Shown: positions 1 through 4,904, numbered from the stretch's first letter. The stretch: 5,709 nt of DNA from an uncultured Collinsella sp. (GCA_900551635.1 URWQ01000112.1:1-5709), one strand, 5' to 3'. Notes: a model not told the origin generated them from the letters alone. Made by a program: numbers and translations.

Positions 1-744
1 ATCTATATGACCACCGACGCGCTCGAGGCTGTCGGACTCTCCCCTGCCGATGCATTTGAGCAGGGTATCGTGCCCGTACTCGACGAGGTCTGCCGCGCCG
101 TCGACCACGAGCGCGTCGATCCTTGGATCAATGCCGGAGCCACCGTCGCCGTCGGCAATATCTCCGAGCTCGCCGTAGCCGCTCATGCCGGCGCCACGGC
201 CGAGATTCGCTCTTGCCTACCGGTGCATAACACGCCCTGCATGGAGGCACTTGCCGAGCGCGGAGCCGGTGCGTTTTGGCTCTCGCCCGAGATCACGCTC
301 GACGAGATCGTCTCGCTTGGCACCGCCGCGCCCGCAGCCCTGGGCATCACTGTGTTCGGCCGCCCGCGCGTTATGACGAGTGAGCACTGCATCCTGCAGG
401 TGGCCAATGGCTGCATCCACGATTGCGCTAACTGCCGCCTGCGCGCCCGCAAGCTGTCACTCAAGAATATCGACGGCAAGGTCATGCCCGTACGCACCGA
501 CATCCATGGCCGCTCTCGCCTGTACGACGCCTACCCCATCGACCTCACGCCGCAGGTTCCTCAGCTGCTCGATGCCGGCGTGCGTCGTCTCATGGTAGAC
601 GGAACGCTGCTCGAGACAGATGAGGTGGGCCGTGCCGTCGCCCGCGTCCGTCGTGCCGTCGAAGCAAGCCCGCCGCCCGCCTGCGCGGCGCCACCTCGGG
701 CTGCATGTTTGTGGGAATTAGCTAACCGAAAGGCTTACACGTGA
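1..744 (+). CDS. U32-family protein (peptidase U32 / RNA hydroxylation-type), C-terminal part, probable terminal frameshift
   Basis: The reading frame is open from the first base, so the true start lies outside the window. Counting from the ATG at position 7, the U32 signature region is visible: the segment GRPRVMTSEHC with Cys128, followed by Cys136, Cys140 and Cys143. A LSLKNIDGKVMPV stretch matches the 'LkDr.g..fPv' segment of the family, and a C-terminal LMVDGTLLETDEVGRAV segment follows. U32 proteins were named as collagenase-like peptidases. Characterised members (RlhA, TrhP/YegQ, YrrN/YrrO) support hydroxylation of 23S rRNA or tRNA, and conserved Cys residues are thought to bind Fe-S. 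The exact substrate cannot be read here. From about position 669 the frame gives a Pro/Ala-rich tail unlike the family. One base out of frame, codons 678-722 encode RLRGATSGCMFVGIS with TAA at 723-725, which looks like the native end. The frame as it stands ends at TGA 742-744 and overlaps the next gene's GTG by 3 nt. Family call is confident, function is not. Confidence 0.82.
   Translation: MYMTTDALEAVGLSPADAFEQGIVPVLDEVCRAVDHERVDPWINAGATVAVGNISELAVAAHAGATAEIRSCLPVHNTPCMEALAERGAGAFWLSPEITLDEIVSLGTAAPAALGITVFGRPRVMTSEHCILQVANGCIHDCANCRLRARKLSLKNIDGKVMPVRTDIHGRSRLYDAYPIDLTPQVPQLLDAGVRRLMVDGTLLETDEVGRAVARVRRAVEASPPPACAAPPRAACLWELANRKAYT
728..733 (+). promoter_or_regulatory. Ribosome binding site supporting the GTG start of the RluA-family gene
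   Basis: GAAAGG lies 7 nt before the GTG at 741. It falls between the inferred native U32 stop (TAA 723-725) and the GTG. This fixes the start and suggests that the two genes were originally separated by 15 nt rather than overlapping. Confidence 0.55.
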
Positions 745-1400
745 ACGAAGAACCTCAAGTCCTTTACTGCGACGCCTGGCTCATGGCCATCGACAAGCCC
801 GCCGGCATGATCGTCCACGGCGACGGCACCGGCGAGCGCACGCTCACCGGCTACGCCAGCGACCTGCTGCTGGCGATGGGTGACGGCTTTGCCGCGACCG
901 ACATGCAGCCGCTCAACCGCCTGGACCGCAACACCACCGGCGTGGTGTTGTTTTCGCTCGACAAACAGACGCAGCCCGCCTTTGACCAAATGGTCATCGA
1001 CCACGCCTTCGAAAAGCACTATCTGGCGCTGGCCGAGGGCAAGATCGACTGGAACGAGAAGCTCATCGACAAGCCCATCGCCCGCGACCGTCACGACAGC
1101 CGAAAGATGCGCGTCGGCGCCAGCGGCAAGCCGTCTCAAACTCGCGTGAAGGTGCTCAAACGTCTTAAGAGCCGTCGTGGCCTGCCCGCGCGCTCGTATA
1201 TCGATGTCGAGTTGCTCACCGGCCGCAAGCACCAAATCCGTGTACACCTGGCAAGCGAGCATCATCCCCTGGTTGGCGACGACCTGTACGGAACGCCGCG
1301 CCCCTGCGGCCTGATGCTCCACGCCCACAGCGTGTCCTTCACGCATCCCGTAACCGGCGAGCACATCCACATCGAAGCCCCCTGCCCCTGGGAGCCCTAA
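741..1400 (+). CDS. RluA-family RNA pseudouridine synthase
   Basis: This 219-residue protein isomerises specific uridines to pseudouridine in rRNA or tRNA. The catalytic motif is LNRLDRNTTGV at residues 58-68, with Asp62 as the expected nucleophile. The usual His of HRLD is Asn here. A later family motif, LLTGRKHQIRVHLA, spans residues 159-171, followed by HPLVGDDLYG and a LHAHSVSFTHPVTG segment typical of RluA/RluC/RluD C-termini. There is no N-terminal S4 domain: the protein begins directly with the VLYCDAWLMAIDKPAGM strand of the catalytic fold, so it is a compact RluA/TruC-like form. The start is GTG, chosen because of the RBS at 728-733. The alternative ATG at 784 would cut into the conserved fold. 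It lies directly downstream of a U32 gene on the same strand and is probably cotranscribed with it. The target base cannot be assigned from sequence alone. Confidence 0.93.
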   Translation: MNEEPQVLYCDAWLMAIDKPAGMIVHGDGTGERTLTGYASDLLLAMGDGFAATDMQPLNRLDRNTTGVVLFSLDKQTQPAFDQMVIDHAFEKHYLALAEGKIDWNEKLIDKPIARDRHDSRKMRVGASGKPSQTRVKVLKRLKSRRGLPARSYIDVELLTGRKHQIRVHLASEHHPLVGDDLYGTPRPCGLMLHAHSVSFTHPVTGEHIHIEAPCPWEP

Positions 1401-1438
1401 ACCACCACAATGGGGACAGGCACCTTTGTGGTGGTTTT
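1399..1438 (+). terminator. Hairpin repeat A (copy 1), likely terminator of the RluA-family gene
   Basis: A perfect 12-bp stem pairs 1399-1410 with 1426-1437 around a 15-nt loop, TGGGGACAGGCACCT, and the descending arm ends in TTTT (1435-1438). The stem begins inside the TAA stop codon (1398-1400) of the upstream gene. The 40 bp at 1400-1439 recur at 1689-1728 with one mismatch (T1427 versus C1716). Confidence 0.65.
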
Positions 1439-1465
1439 GCCGCAATGGTTCAACCGCGGTCCCAA

Positions 1466-1528
1466 AATGTCTCGATCTGTAACAGTTAGAACCCATTTTC
1501 CGGTCTATCTGTTACAGATCGAGACATT
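1466..1528. repeat. Hairpin repeat B (copy 1), perfect 20-bp inverted repeat
   Basis: The left arm AATGTCTCGATCTGTAACAG (1466-1485) is perfectly complementary to the right arm at 1509-1528. The 23-nt spacer can pair further: TAGA and CC at 1487-1493, with one bulged A, pair with GGTCTA at 1502-1507. The result is one very long hairpin. It lacks a U-tract on either side, so a simple intrinsic terminator is less likely than a REP- or MITE-like palindromic element. Confidence 0.8.
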
Positions 1529-1549
1529 CAAATCCCCCTTAAGGGAAAA

Positions 1550-1604
1550 TCTCAATCTGTAACACCTAGCCCACTTTTAACGGTCCAGTTGTTACAGACT
1601 TAGA
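1550..1604. repeat. Hairpin repeat B (copy 2), diverged
   Basis: TCTGTAACA at 1556-1564 pairs perfectly with TGTTACAGA at 1590-1598, and partial pairing continues outward to 1550 and 1604. The 43 nt from 1556 to 1598 align without gaps to 1476-1518 of copy 1, with differences concentrated in the loop. This makes it a decayed second copy of the same element rather than an independent hairpin. Confidence 0.68.
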
Positions 1605-1621
1605 CAAACCGGCAGACAACG

Positions 1622-1657
1622 AAAGCGGCAACGCCCGTGATGGACGTTGCCGCTTTT
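1622..1657 (+). terminator. Strong intrinsic terminator between convergent genes
   Basis: The perfect 12-bp stem AAAGCGGCAACG (1622-1633) pairs with 1645-1656 across an 11-nt loop, and the T-run at 1654-1657 follows. On the opposite strand the stem is followed by TTTCG, so it may also stop transcripts arriving from the DeoR-family gene. Its place between two converging units fits a bidirectional role. Confidence 0.75.
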
Positions 1658-1688
1658 CTATTGAGAAAACTACTCGGTTTTCGTTACT

Positions 1689-1728
1689 AACCACCACAAT
1701 GGGGACAGGCACCTTCGTGGTGGTTTTG
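1689..1728. repeat. Hairpin repeat A (copy 2)
   Basis: This is a 40-bp direct repeat of 1400-1439 with one mismatch. A 9-bp stem pairs 1689-1697 with 1717-1725 around the same GGGGACAGGCACC loop core. It sits 14 nt from the 3' end of the DeoR-family gene and may contribute to termination or 3'-end protection of that transcript. Confidence 0.75.
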
Positions 1729-1742
1729 GCCTTGTCTCGCTG

Positions 1743-2489
1743 TTAGACAGTGATGACGTTGTCCATTGCCCGGTACTTGGCGGGTACCTCGCCCGCAGTG
1801 ATAATCGTTGCGTCGCGGAAGTCCGCGAACTTGACGGGCGCCACCATGCCAAATTTACTGGCGTCCGAGATTACAAAGCGTTTGGCGGTATGGCGCATCG
1901 AGATACGCTTGACCTGTACTTCCTCGATATCGGGCGCCGTGAAGCCCTGCTCGGCGGCAATGCCGTTAGAACCCCAAAAGCCACAATTGAAGTTGTAACG
2001 GTCTAGGGTTGCCAGGGCATCGGGGCCAACGAGCGCCTCGGTCTCGGGCTTGAGCTCGCCACCTAACACCACGGTGCGCATGCCGCGCAAAGCAAGGTGC
2101 TGAGCATGGAGCACGGAATCGGTCACATAGGTGACACTCTCAAGGCGCGGAAGATGCTCGATGAGCTTGAGCGTCGTCGAGCCCGAGTCGATGTATACAA
2201 AGCTCTCGGGCTCCACAAGCGCCGCCGCACGGGCGCAGATACGCTCCTTGTCGTCGTTATGGAGGTCACTGCGCTCATTGAGCGTTAGGTCGCGCGTCAC
2301 GTGCGCGCGCTCAAGACTCGTCGCTCCACCGTGGACCTTGGCGATGCGGTGCGCTCGGTCGAGCGTCTGCAGGTCGCGCCGAATGGTGGACGCCGTCACG
2401 CCCAGGGTATCGGCAAGCTCTGGCACAGTAACCGAGCCAGCCCGCTGCACCATCGACACAATCGTATTGAGCCTATCTTCCGCAAGCAT
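1743..2489 (-). CDS. DeoR/GlpR-family transcriptional repressor
   Basis: This 248-residue protein has the full DeoR-family layout and usual length. An N-terminal winged helix-turn-helix spans residues 1-57, with recognition helix TASTIRRDLQTL at 32-43 and the HGGA turn at 53-56. A DeoR C-terminal sensor domain of the sugar-phosphate isomerase-like fold follows: YIDSGSTT at 99-106, VLGGELKPETEALVG at 141-155, a GSNGI/GFT segment at 173-184 and SDASKFG at 208-214. Family members usually sense a phosphorylated sugar or polyol intermediate and repress adjacent catabolic genes and themselves. The ATG at 2487-2489 is preceded by a strong GAGGAGG at 2497-2503, inside the end of the upstream oxidoreductase gene, whose stop is only 3 nt away. 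The two genes are therefore almost certainly cotranscribed and translationally coupled. The inducer cannot be named from the sequence. Candidate operators lie upstream of the oxidoreductase gene. Confidence 0.93.
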   Translation of the reverse strand: MLAEDRLNTIVSMVQRAGSVTVPELADTLGVTASTIRRDLQTLDRAHRIAKVHGGATSLERAHVTRDLTLNERSDLHNDDKERICARAAALVEPESFVYIDSGSTTLKLIEHLPRLESVTYVTDSVLHAQHLALRGMRTVVLGGELKPETEALVGPDALATLDRYNFNCGFWGSNGIAAEQGFTAPDIEEVQVKRISMRHTAKRFVISDASKFGMVAPVKFADFRDATIITAGEVPAKYRAMDNVITV

Positions 2490-2492
2490 CGC

Positions 2493-3572
2493 TTACTCCT
2501 CCTCGGGGTAGACGACTCCCCAATCGGCGCGGAGCTTGGTCATGAGCTCCATCACATCAGAAGCATAATCCAGAAGCTCACGCTTGGAATCGTCGCCGGC
2601 GACGGCCTGCTCGAGGTCAGCCATCTCGTAGCACAGGGCATAAGCCTCGGTGCCCGCGGCGACCTCCTCGCGATGACCGTCCGCGGTCCACACGATCGTC
2701 GCGTGATCGGCGCGCGGATACTCGTTGACCTCGATGTAGCACTTATCGAAGCTGATAACCGAGCGCTTGGGCTGCTTGGAGTGGAGCGTAAGGCTCACAA
2801 CACCCAGCTGCTGGTCTGCATTACGGCAGACGATGCCGCCCGCAACGTCAACGCCGGTCTCACAGGTGTTGCCCAGCGAGACGACCTCAGCGGGCTGGCT
2901 TGCCATAAAGAGACGCATGACGGACAGGGCATACACGCCAATGTCGAGCATGGCGCCGCCGGCGAGACTACGGTTGTAGAACCGGTTGGTCAGGTCCCCG
3001 TACTCCTTATAGCTGCCAAAGTTGAGCTGGGCGAGGTTCATGCGACCAAAGTCGCCCGCATCCATGCGGCGGCGCAGCTCCTGATACAGCGGCATGTGAA
3101 GCACCGTGGTGGCGTCCATAAGGACGACGTTGTGCTCGTCGGCGATGGCACGCGCCTCGTCGAGCTCAGCGGAATTGAGGGTAATGGCCTTCTCGCAGAG
3201 CACGTGCTTACCAGCTGCCAGAGCGGCTCGCAGGTAGGTGATATGCGTGTTGTGCGGCGTGGTGATATAGACGGCGTCGATGTCCGGATCGGCGTAGAGG
3301 TCCTCGACCGTCTCGTACACCTTCTCGACGCCATACTGCTCGGCAAAAGCCTGGGCTTTGGAAAGCGTACGGTTGGCGACACCCGCGAGCTTGCGGCCGG
3401 CCAGCGCGAGGGACTGGGCCATTTGGTTGGCGATAACACCGCACCCGATCACTGCCCAGCGAAGCTCGGGAGCCGTAAAGATGTCGTTTGGGAACGGCTG
3501 ATTCTGGACCGAGGCAAACGCCGCCTTTGCGGCTGCCTCGGCGTCGAGCGGAGCCTGTTTGGAATCTGCCAT
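2493..3572 (-). CDS. Gfo/Idh/MocA-family NAD(P)-dependent oxidoreductase
   Basis: This 359-residue cytoplasmic dehydrogenase acts on a sugar, inositol or related polyol. The N-terminal Rossmann fold starts at residue 39 with WAVIGCGVIA (GxGxxA at 43-48), followed by ANRTLSKAQAFAEQYG at 66-81 and DAVYITTPHNTH at 99-110. The family EKP motif appears as CEKAI at 126-130, keeping Glu127 and Lys128 but with Ala in place of Pro. The C-terminal substrate domain carries AGGAMLDIGVY at 204-214, where Asp210 and Tyr214 occupy the usual catalytic-region positions. About 36 residues precede the Rossmann fold, more than in most relatives. The start is nevertheless supported by AGGAGG 6 nt upstream of the ATG. 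It is the first gene of a two-gene unit with the DeoR-family regulator, suggesting substrate-induced expression. No transporter or kinase lies alongside to reveal the substrate. Confidence 0.93.
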   Translation of the reverse strand: MADSKQAPLDAEAAAKAAFASVQNQPFPNDIFTAPELRWAVIGCGVIANQMAQSLALAGRKLAGVANRTLSKAQAFAEQYGVEKVYETVEDLYADPDIDAVYITTPHNTHITYLRAALAAGKHVLCEKAITLNSAELDEARAIADEHNVVLMDATTVLHMPLYQELRRRMDAGDFGRMNLAQLNFGSYKEYGDLTNRFYNRSLAGGAMLDIGVYALSVMRLFMASQPAEVVSLGNTCETGVDVAGGIVCRNADQQLGVVSLTLHSKQPKRSVISFDKCYIEVNEYPRADHATIVWTADGHREEVAAGTEAYALCYEMADLEQAVAGDDSKRELLDYASDVMELMTKLRADWGVVYPEEE

Positions 3573-3578
3573 GATGTG

Positions 3579-3584
3579 CCTCCT
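3579..3584 (-). promoter_or_regulatory. Ribosome binding site of the oxidoreductase gene
   Basis: AGGAGG on the minus strand lies 6 nt before the ATG at 3570-3572. It decides in favour of the longer start with the extra N-terminal segment. No comparable site was seen before the Rossmann fold. Confidence 0.75.
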
Positions 3585-3623
3585 GAGTCATCGGAAGTTC
3601 TTCATTTCTAACAACCCTATAGT

Positions 3624-3637
3624 CGCACAATTGCGCG
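3624..3637. promoter_or_regulatory. Putative operator, 14-bp near-palindrome
   Basis: CGCACAATTGCGCG is a dyad centred on CAATTG with a single mismatch (a G-T position). It lies 52-65 bp upstream of the oxidoreductase ATG in an AT-richer stretch, where a promoter is expected. It shares the half-site TTGCGCG with the larger palindrome at 3704-3731. Binding by the DeoR-family protein is inference. Confidence 0.35.
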
Positions 3638-3703
3638 CGTATCTGCTCGTGTTTGCGTATTTATTTGCTTATCGGTCATTATTTAGCCATAGTTGGCAGA
3701 TAT

Positions 3704-3731
3704 TTGCGCGGCTATGCGCATTATCGCGCAA
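3704..3731. promoter_or_regulatory. Putative operator, 28-bp imperfect palindrome
   Basis: Outer arms TTGCGCG (3704-3710) and CGCGCAA (3725-3731) are perfect inverted repeats. They share one axis with the central perfect palindrome ATGCGCAT (3714-3721), giving 11 of 14 symmetric pairs. A 10-bp direct repeat, GGCTATGCGC, starts at 3710 and again at 3732, 22 bp apart (about two helical turns). A second ATGCGCAT lies at 3746-3753. The arrangement looks like a multi-site repressor-binding region for the oxidoreductase/DeoR unit. Confidence 0.42.
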
Positions 3732-3755
3732 GGCTATGCGCGTAAATGCGCATGC

Positions 3756-3860
3756 GACGATCCTTGTGAAACATAAAGGGACGGAACACCAAAGCCCTAA
3801 AAGACAGACCCAGCTGTATTACTTCACCCCTCTGGGGGCATCAGACATCAAAGGATCGTC
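3756..3860. repeat. Gene-free segment bounded by a 10-bp inverted repeat
   Basis: GACGATCCTT (3756-3765) and AAGGATCGTC (3851-3860) are perfect inverted repeats 85 bp apart. Inside, GTGAA (3766-3770) can pair with TTCAC (3823-3827), and a CCCC/GGGG mini-hairpin lies at about 3827-3837. There is no convincing coding frame. It could be a folded untranslated RNA, a MITE-like relic or chance. Confidence 0.3.
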
Positions 3861-3975
3861 CCAAACTGCCGGCACATAGAGACTGTCCCCCCCAACGACT
3901 GGTCATTTAAGTCTGTCCCCAATGAATGGTCGTCCCCAGCTGCCGACAGAAAATGAACGCCCCCAGGTGCCGGCA
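3857..3975. repeat. Three copies of an 18-bp degenerate motif
   Basis: CGTCCCAAACTGCCGGCA (3857-3874), CGTCCCCAGCTGCCGACA (3931-3948) and CGCCCCCAGGTGCCGGCA (3958-3975) are clearly related and lie in the same orientation. Spacing is irregular, so this is a dispersed repeat family rather than an array. Confidence 0.6.
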
Positions 3976-4011
3976 TTTCAACGGCCACTCATTTAAGTCT
4001 GTCCCCAATGA
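3903..4011. repeat. Exact 23-bp direct repeat
   Basis: The 23 bp at 3903-3925 recur identically at 3989-4011. The unit begins with TCATT and ends with AATGA (5-bp inverted ends) around an AAGTCTGTCCCC core. The core resembles the complement of the GGGGACAG loop of the hairpins at 1399-1438 and 1689-1728. Confidence 0.75.
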
Positions 4012-4029
4012 GTATGTCCCCAATGAGTA
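4000..4029. repeat. Tandem duplication of a 15-bp unit
   Basis: TGTCCCCAATGAGTA occurs at 4000-4014 and again immediately at 4015-4029, identical at every base. The first copy overlaps the end of the 23-bp repeat copy at 3989-4011, so the duplication probably arose by slippage after that copy was in place. Confidence 0.75.
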
Positions 4030-4036
4030 GGGATAG

Positions 4037-4072
4037 AAAAAGGCCCGGGTGCCGTGGGGCATCCGGGCCTTT
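4037..4072 (-). terminator. Intrinsic terminator after rplX
   Basis: A 15-bp stem (4039-4053 with 4058-4072, one G-T pair, GTGG tetraloop) is followed on the minus strand by a T-run read from A4037-A4041. It begins 26 nt beyond the rplX stop codon. It therefore ends the ribosomal protein transcript here rather than allowing read-through to an rplE gene. Confidence 0.88.
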
Positions 4073-4098
4073 GCTAGCAACTTGATGTTGCGGGCAGC

Positions 4099-4404
4099 TT
4101 AGAACTTGTGGCCGCACTTCTTGCAGACGCGCAGCTTGTTCTTGCCGTCCTTCTCGTGACCGACGCGGGTAACCTTACCGCACTCGGGGCAAACGAGATT
4201 GACGTTGGAGGCGTCGATGGGGGCCTCCTGCGAAACGATGCCGCCCTGCTGGTTGGCAGCGTTGGGCTTGACGGCCTTCTTGACGACCGAAACGCCCTCG
4301 ACAACGACCTTGTTCTCGGCGGGGAGAGCACGCAGGACAACGCCCTGCTTGCCGCGATCCTTACCAGAGAGAACCTGGACCTTATCGCCCTTCTTGATAT
4401 ACAT
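4099..4404 (-). CDS. rplX: 50S ribosomal protein L24
   Basis: This 101-residue protein binds 23S rRNA early in large-subunit assembly. The KOW motif is at residues 3-30 ([18 protein letters not shown] and following). The C-terminal region carries a zinc-ribbon cysteine quartet, CPEC at 72-75 and CKKC at 94-97, the Cys-containing L24 type common in Actinobacteria. A GGGGAG-type Shine-Dalgarno lies a few nt upstream of the ATG, and the gene starts 13 nt after the rplN stop. It is the last gene of this transcript: a strong terminator follows directly, whereas in most bacteria rplE comes next. Confidence 0.97.
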   Translation of the reverse strand: MYIKKGDKVQVLSGKDRGKQGVVLRALPAENKVVVEGVSVVKKAVKPNAANQQGGIVSQEAPIDASNVNLVCPECGKVTRVGHEKDGKNKLRVCKKCGHKF

Positions 4405-4417
4405 ATATCTCCCCTAA

Positions 4418-4786
4418 CTACAGGGTCTCGGGAGCGAGCGAGACGATCTTCATGTACTTCTTGTCACGAAGCTCGCGAGCGACGGGCCCGAAGATACGGG
4501 TGCCGACGGGCGAACCATCGTTATTGATGACAACGCAGGCGTTCTCATCAAAGCGAATGTAGGAGCCATCCTTGCGGCGGATCTCCTTAACGGTGCGAAC
4601 GACGACGCAACGGACAACGTCCTTCTTCTTGACGTTGGCGCCAGGGGTAGCCTCCTGGACAGCACCGATGAACACATCGCCGATGCCTGCATAACGACGC
4701 TTGGAACCGCCAAGCACCTTGATGCAGCGAATCTTGCGAGCGCCGGAGTTGTCGGCGACGTTCAGCATGGTTTGCATCTGAATCAT
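4418..4786 (-). CDS. rplN: 50S ribosomal protein L14
   Basis: This is a 122-residue protein of standard length. The N-terminus [19 protein letters not shown] is the conserved L14 start, followed by the [18 protein letters not shown] segment and the C-terminal [20 protein letters not shown] signature. L14 sits at the subunit interface on 23S rRNA and contacts L19 and the 16S rRNA in a bridge. A GGAGG at 4797-4801 lies 10 nt before the ATG, slightly farther than usual. The 118-nt gap to rpsQ upstream is the only large gap in the cluster and contains an RNA-like fold. In E. coli the spc operon and its promoter begin at this gene. Confidence 0.98.
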   Translation of the reverse strand: MIQMQTMLNVADNSGARKIRCIKVLGGSKRRYAGIGDVFIGAVQEATPGANVKKKDVVRCVVVRTVKEIRRKDGSYIRFDENACVVINNDGSPVGTRIFGPVARELRDKKYMKIVSLAPETL

Positions 4787-4810
4787 GGTAGATGTTCCTC
4801 CGAACTAAGA

Positions 4811-4878
4811 ACCGAAGAGAGGTGCGCTGCCTTTATACGGCCTGTGGTATGCAAGCCAGGCATACGCACATCTTCGGA
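4811..4878 (-). ncRNA. Candidate structured leader/intercistronic RNA between rpsQ and rplN
   Basis: Nested pairings stack into one long stem. CCGAAGA (4812-4818) pairs with 4871-4877, GTGCG (4822-4826) with 4865-4869, and TGCC (4828-4831) with 4859-4862, separated by small internal loops. A weaker apical hairpin, TGGT (4845-4848) with GCCA (4855-4858), is possible. An alternative 6-bp hairpin, GTATGC (4847-4852) with GCATAC (4860-4865), would disrupt the upper stem, so two exclusive states can be drawn. It ends 10 nt before the rplN Shine-Dalgarno. Coordinates and bases are given on the + strand; transcription is on the minus strand. No known class was recognised. Confidence 0.45.
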
Positions 4879-4887
4879 AACGTACAA
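4859..4887 (-). promoter_or_regulatory. Weak candidate internal promoter for rplN-rplX
   Basis: On the minus strand TTGTAC (4882-4887) and TATGCC (4859-4864) are separated by 17 nt, in the gap where E. coli carries its spc promoter. The -10 match is poor and the call rests mainly on position. Confidence 0.22.
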
Positions 4888-4902
4888 GTCGTAAGAGCGA
4901 CT
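4887..4902 (-). other. Small hairpin directly after the rpsQ stop
   Basis: AGTCG (4887-4891) pairs with CGACT (4898-4902) around a 6-nt loop, 2 nt beyond the rpsQ stop codon. There is no U-tract, so it is not a convincing terminator. It may be a 3'-end or processing structure. Confidence 0.35.
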
Positions 4903-4904
4903 GC

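Noticed and set aside
741..744. GTGA stop-start overlap as evidence of translational coupling between the U32 and RluA-family genes
   Set aside because: The overlap probably results from the frameshift; the inferred native U32 stop is at 723-725, leaving a normal 15-nt gap.
735..1496. 253-codon open frame on the - strand
   Set aside because: It is antisense to the RluA-family gene and runs through its hairpin terminator; no family motifs were seen and it is best explained as a shadow.
1665..1682. GAAAAC/GTTTTC mini-hairpin
   Set aside because: Only six A/T-rich pairs; too weak to call as a separate terminator beside the much stronger one at 1622-1657.
2301..3611. 436-codon open frame on the + strand
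   Set aside because: It lies antisense across the well-supported oxidoreductase and part of the DeoR-family gene, shows no recognisable domain, and reflects GC-rich codon bias in the complementary frame.
3559..3879. 106-codon open frame on the + strand in the intergenic region
   Set aside because: It starts inside the oxidoreductase gene on the opposite strand, lacks a ribosome binding site, and crosses the palindromes and repeat region; composition is not gene-like.
3857..4029. Possible CRISPR-like array
   Set aside because: Repeat units differ in length and spacing, spacers are not of uniform size, and no cas gene is near.
4811..4902. Possible tRNA in the rpsQ-rplN gap
   Set aside because: No cloverleaf, TTCRA loop or CCA-type acceptor pairing could be drawn; the fold is one long stem.
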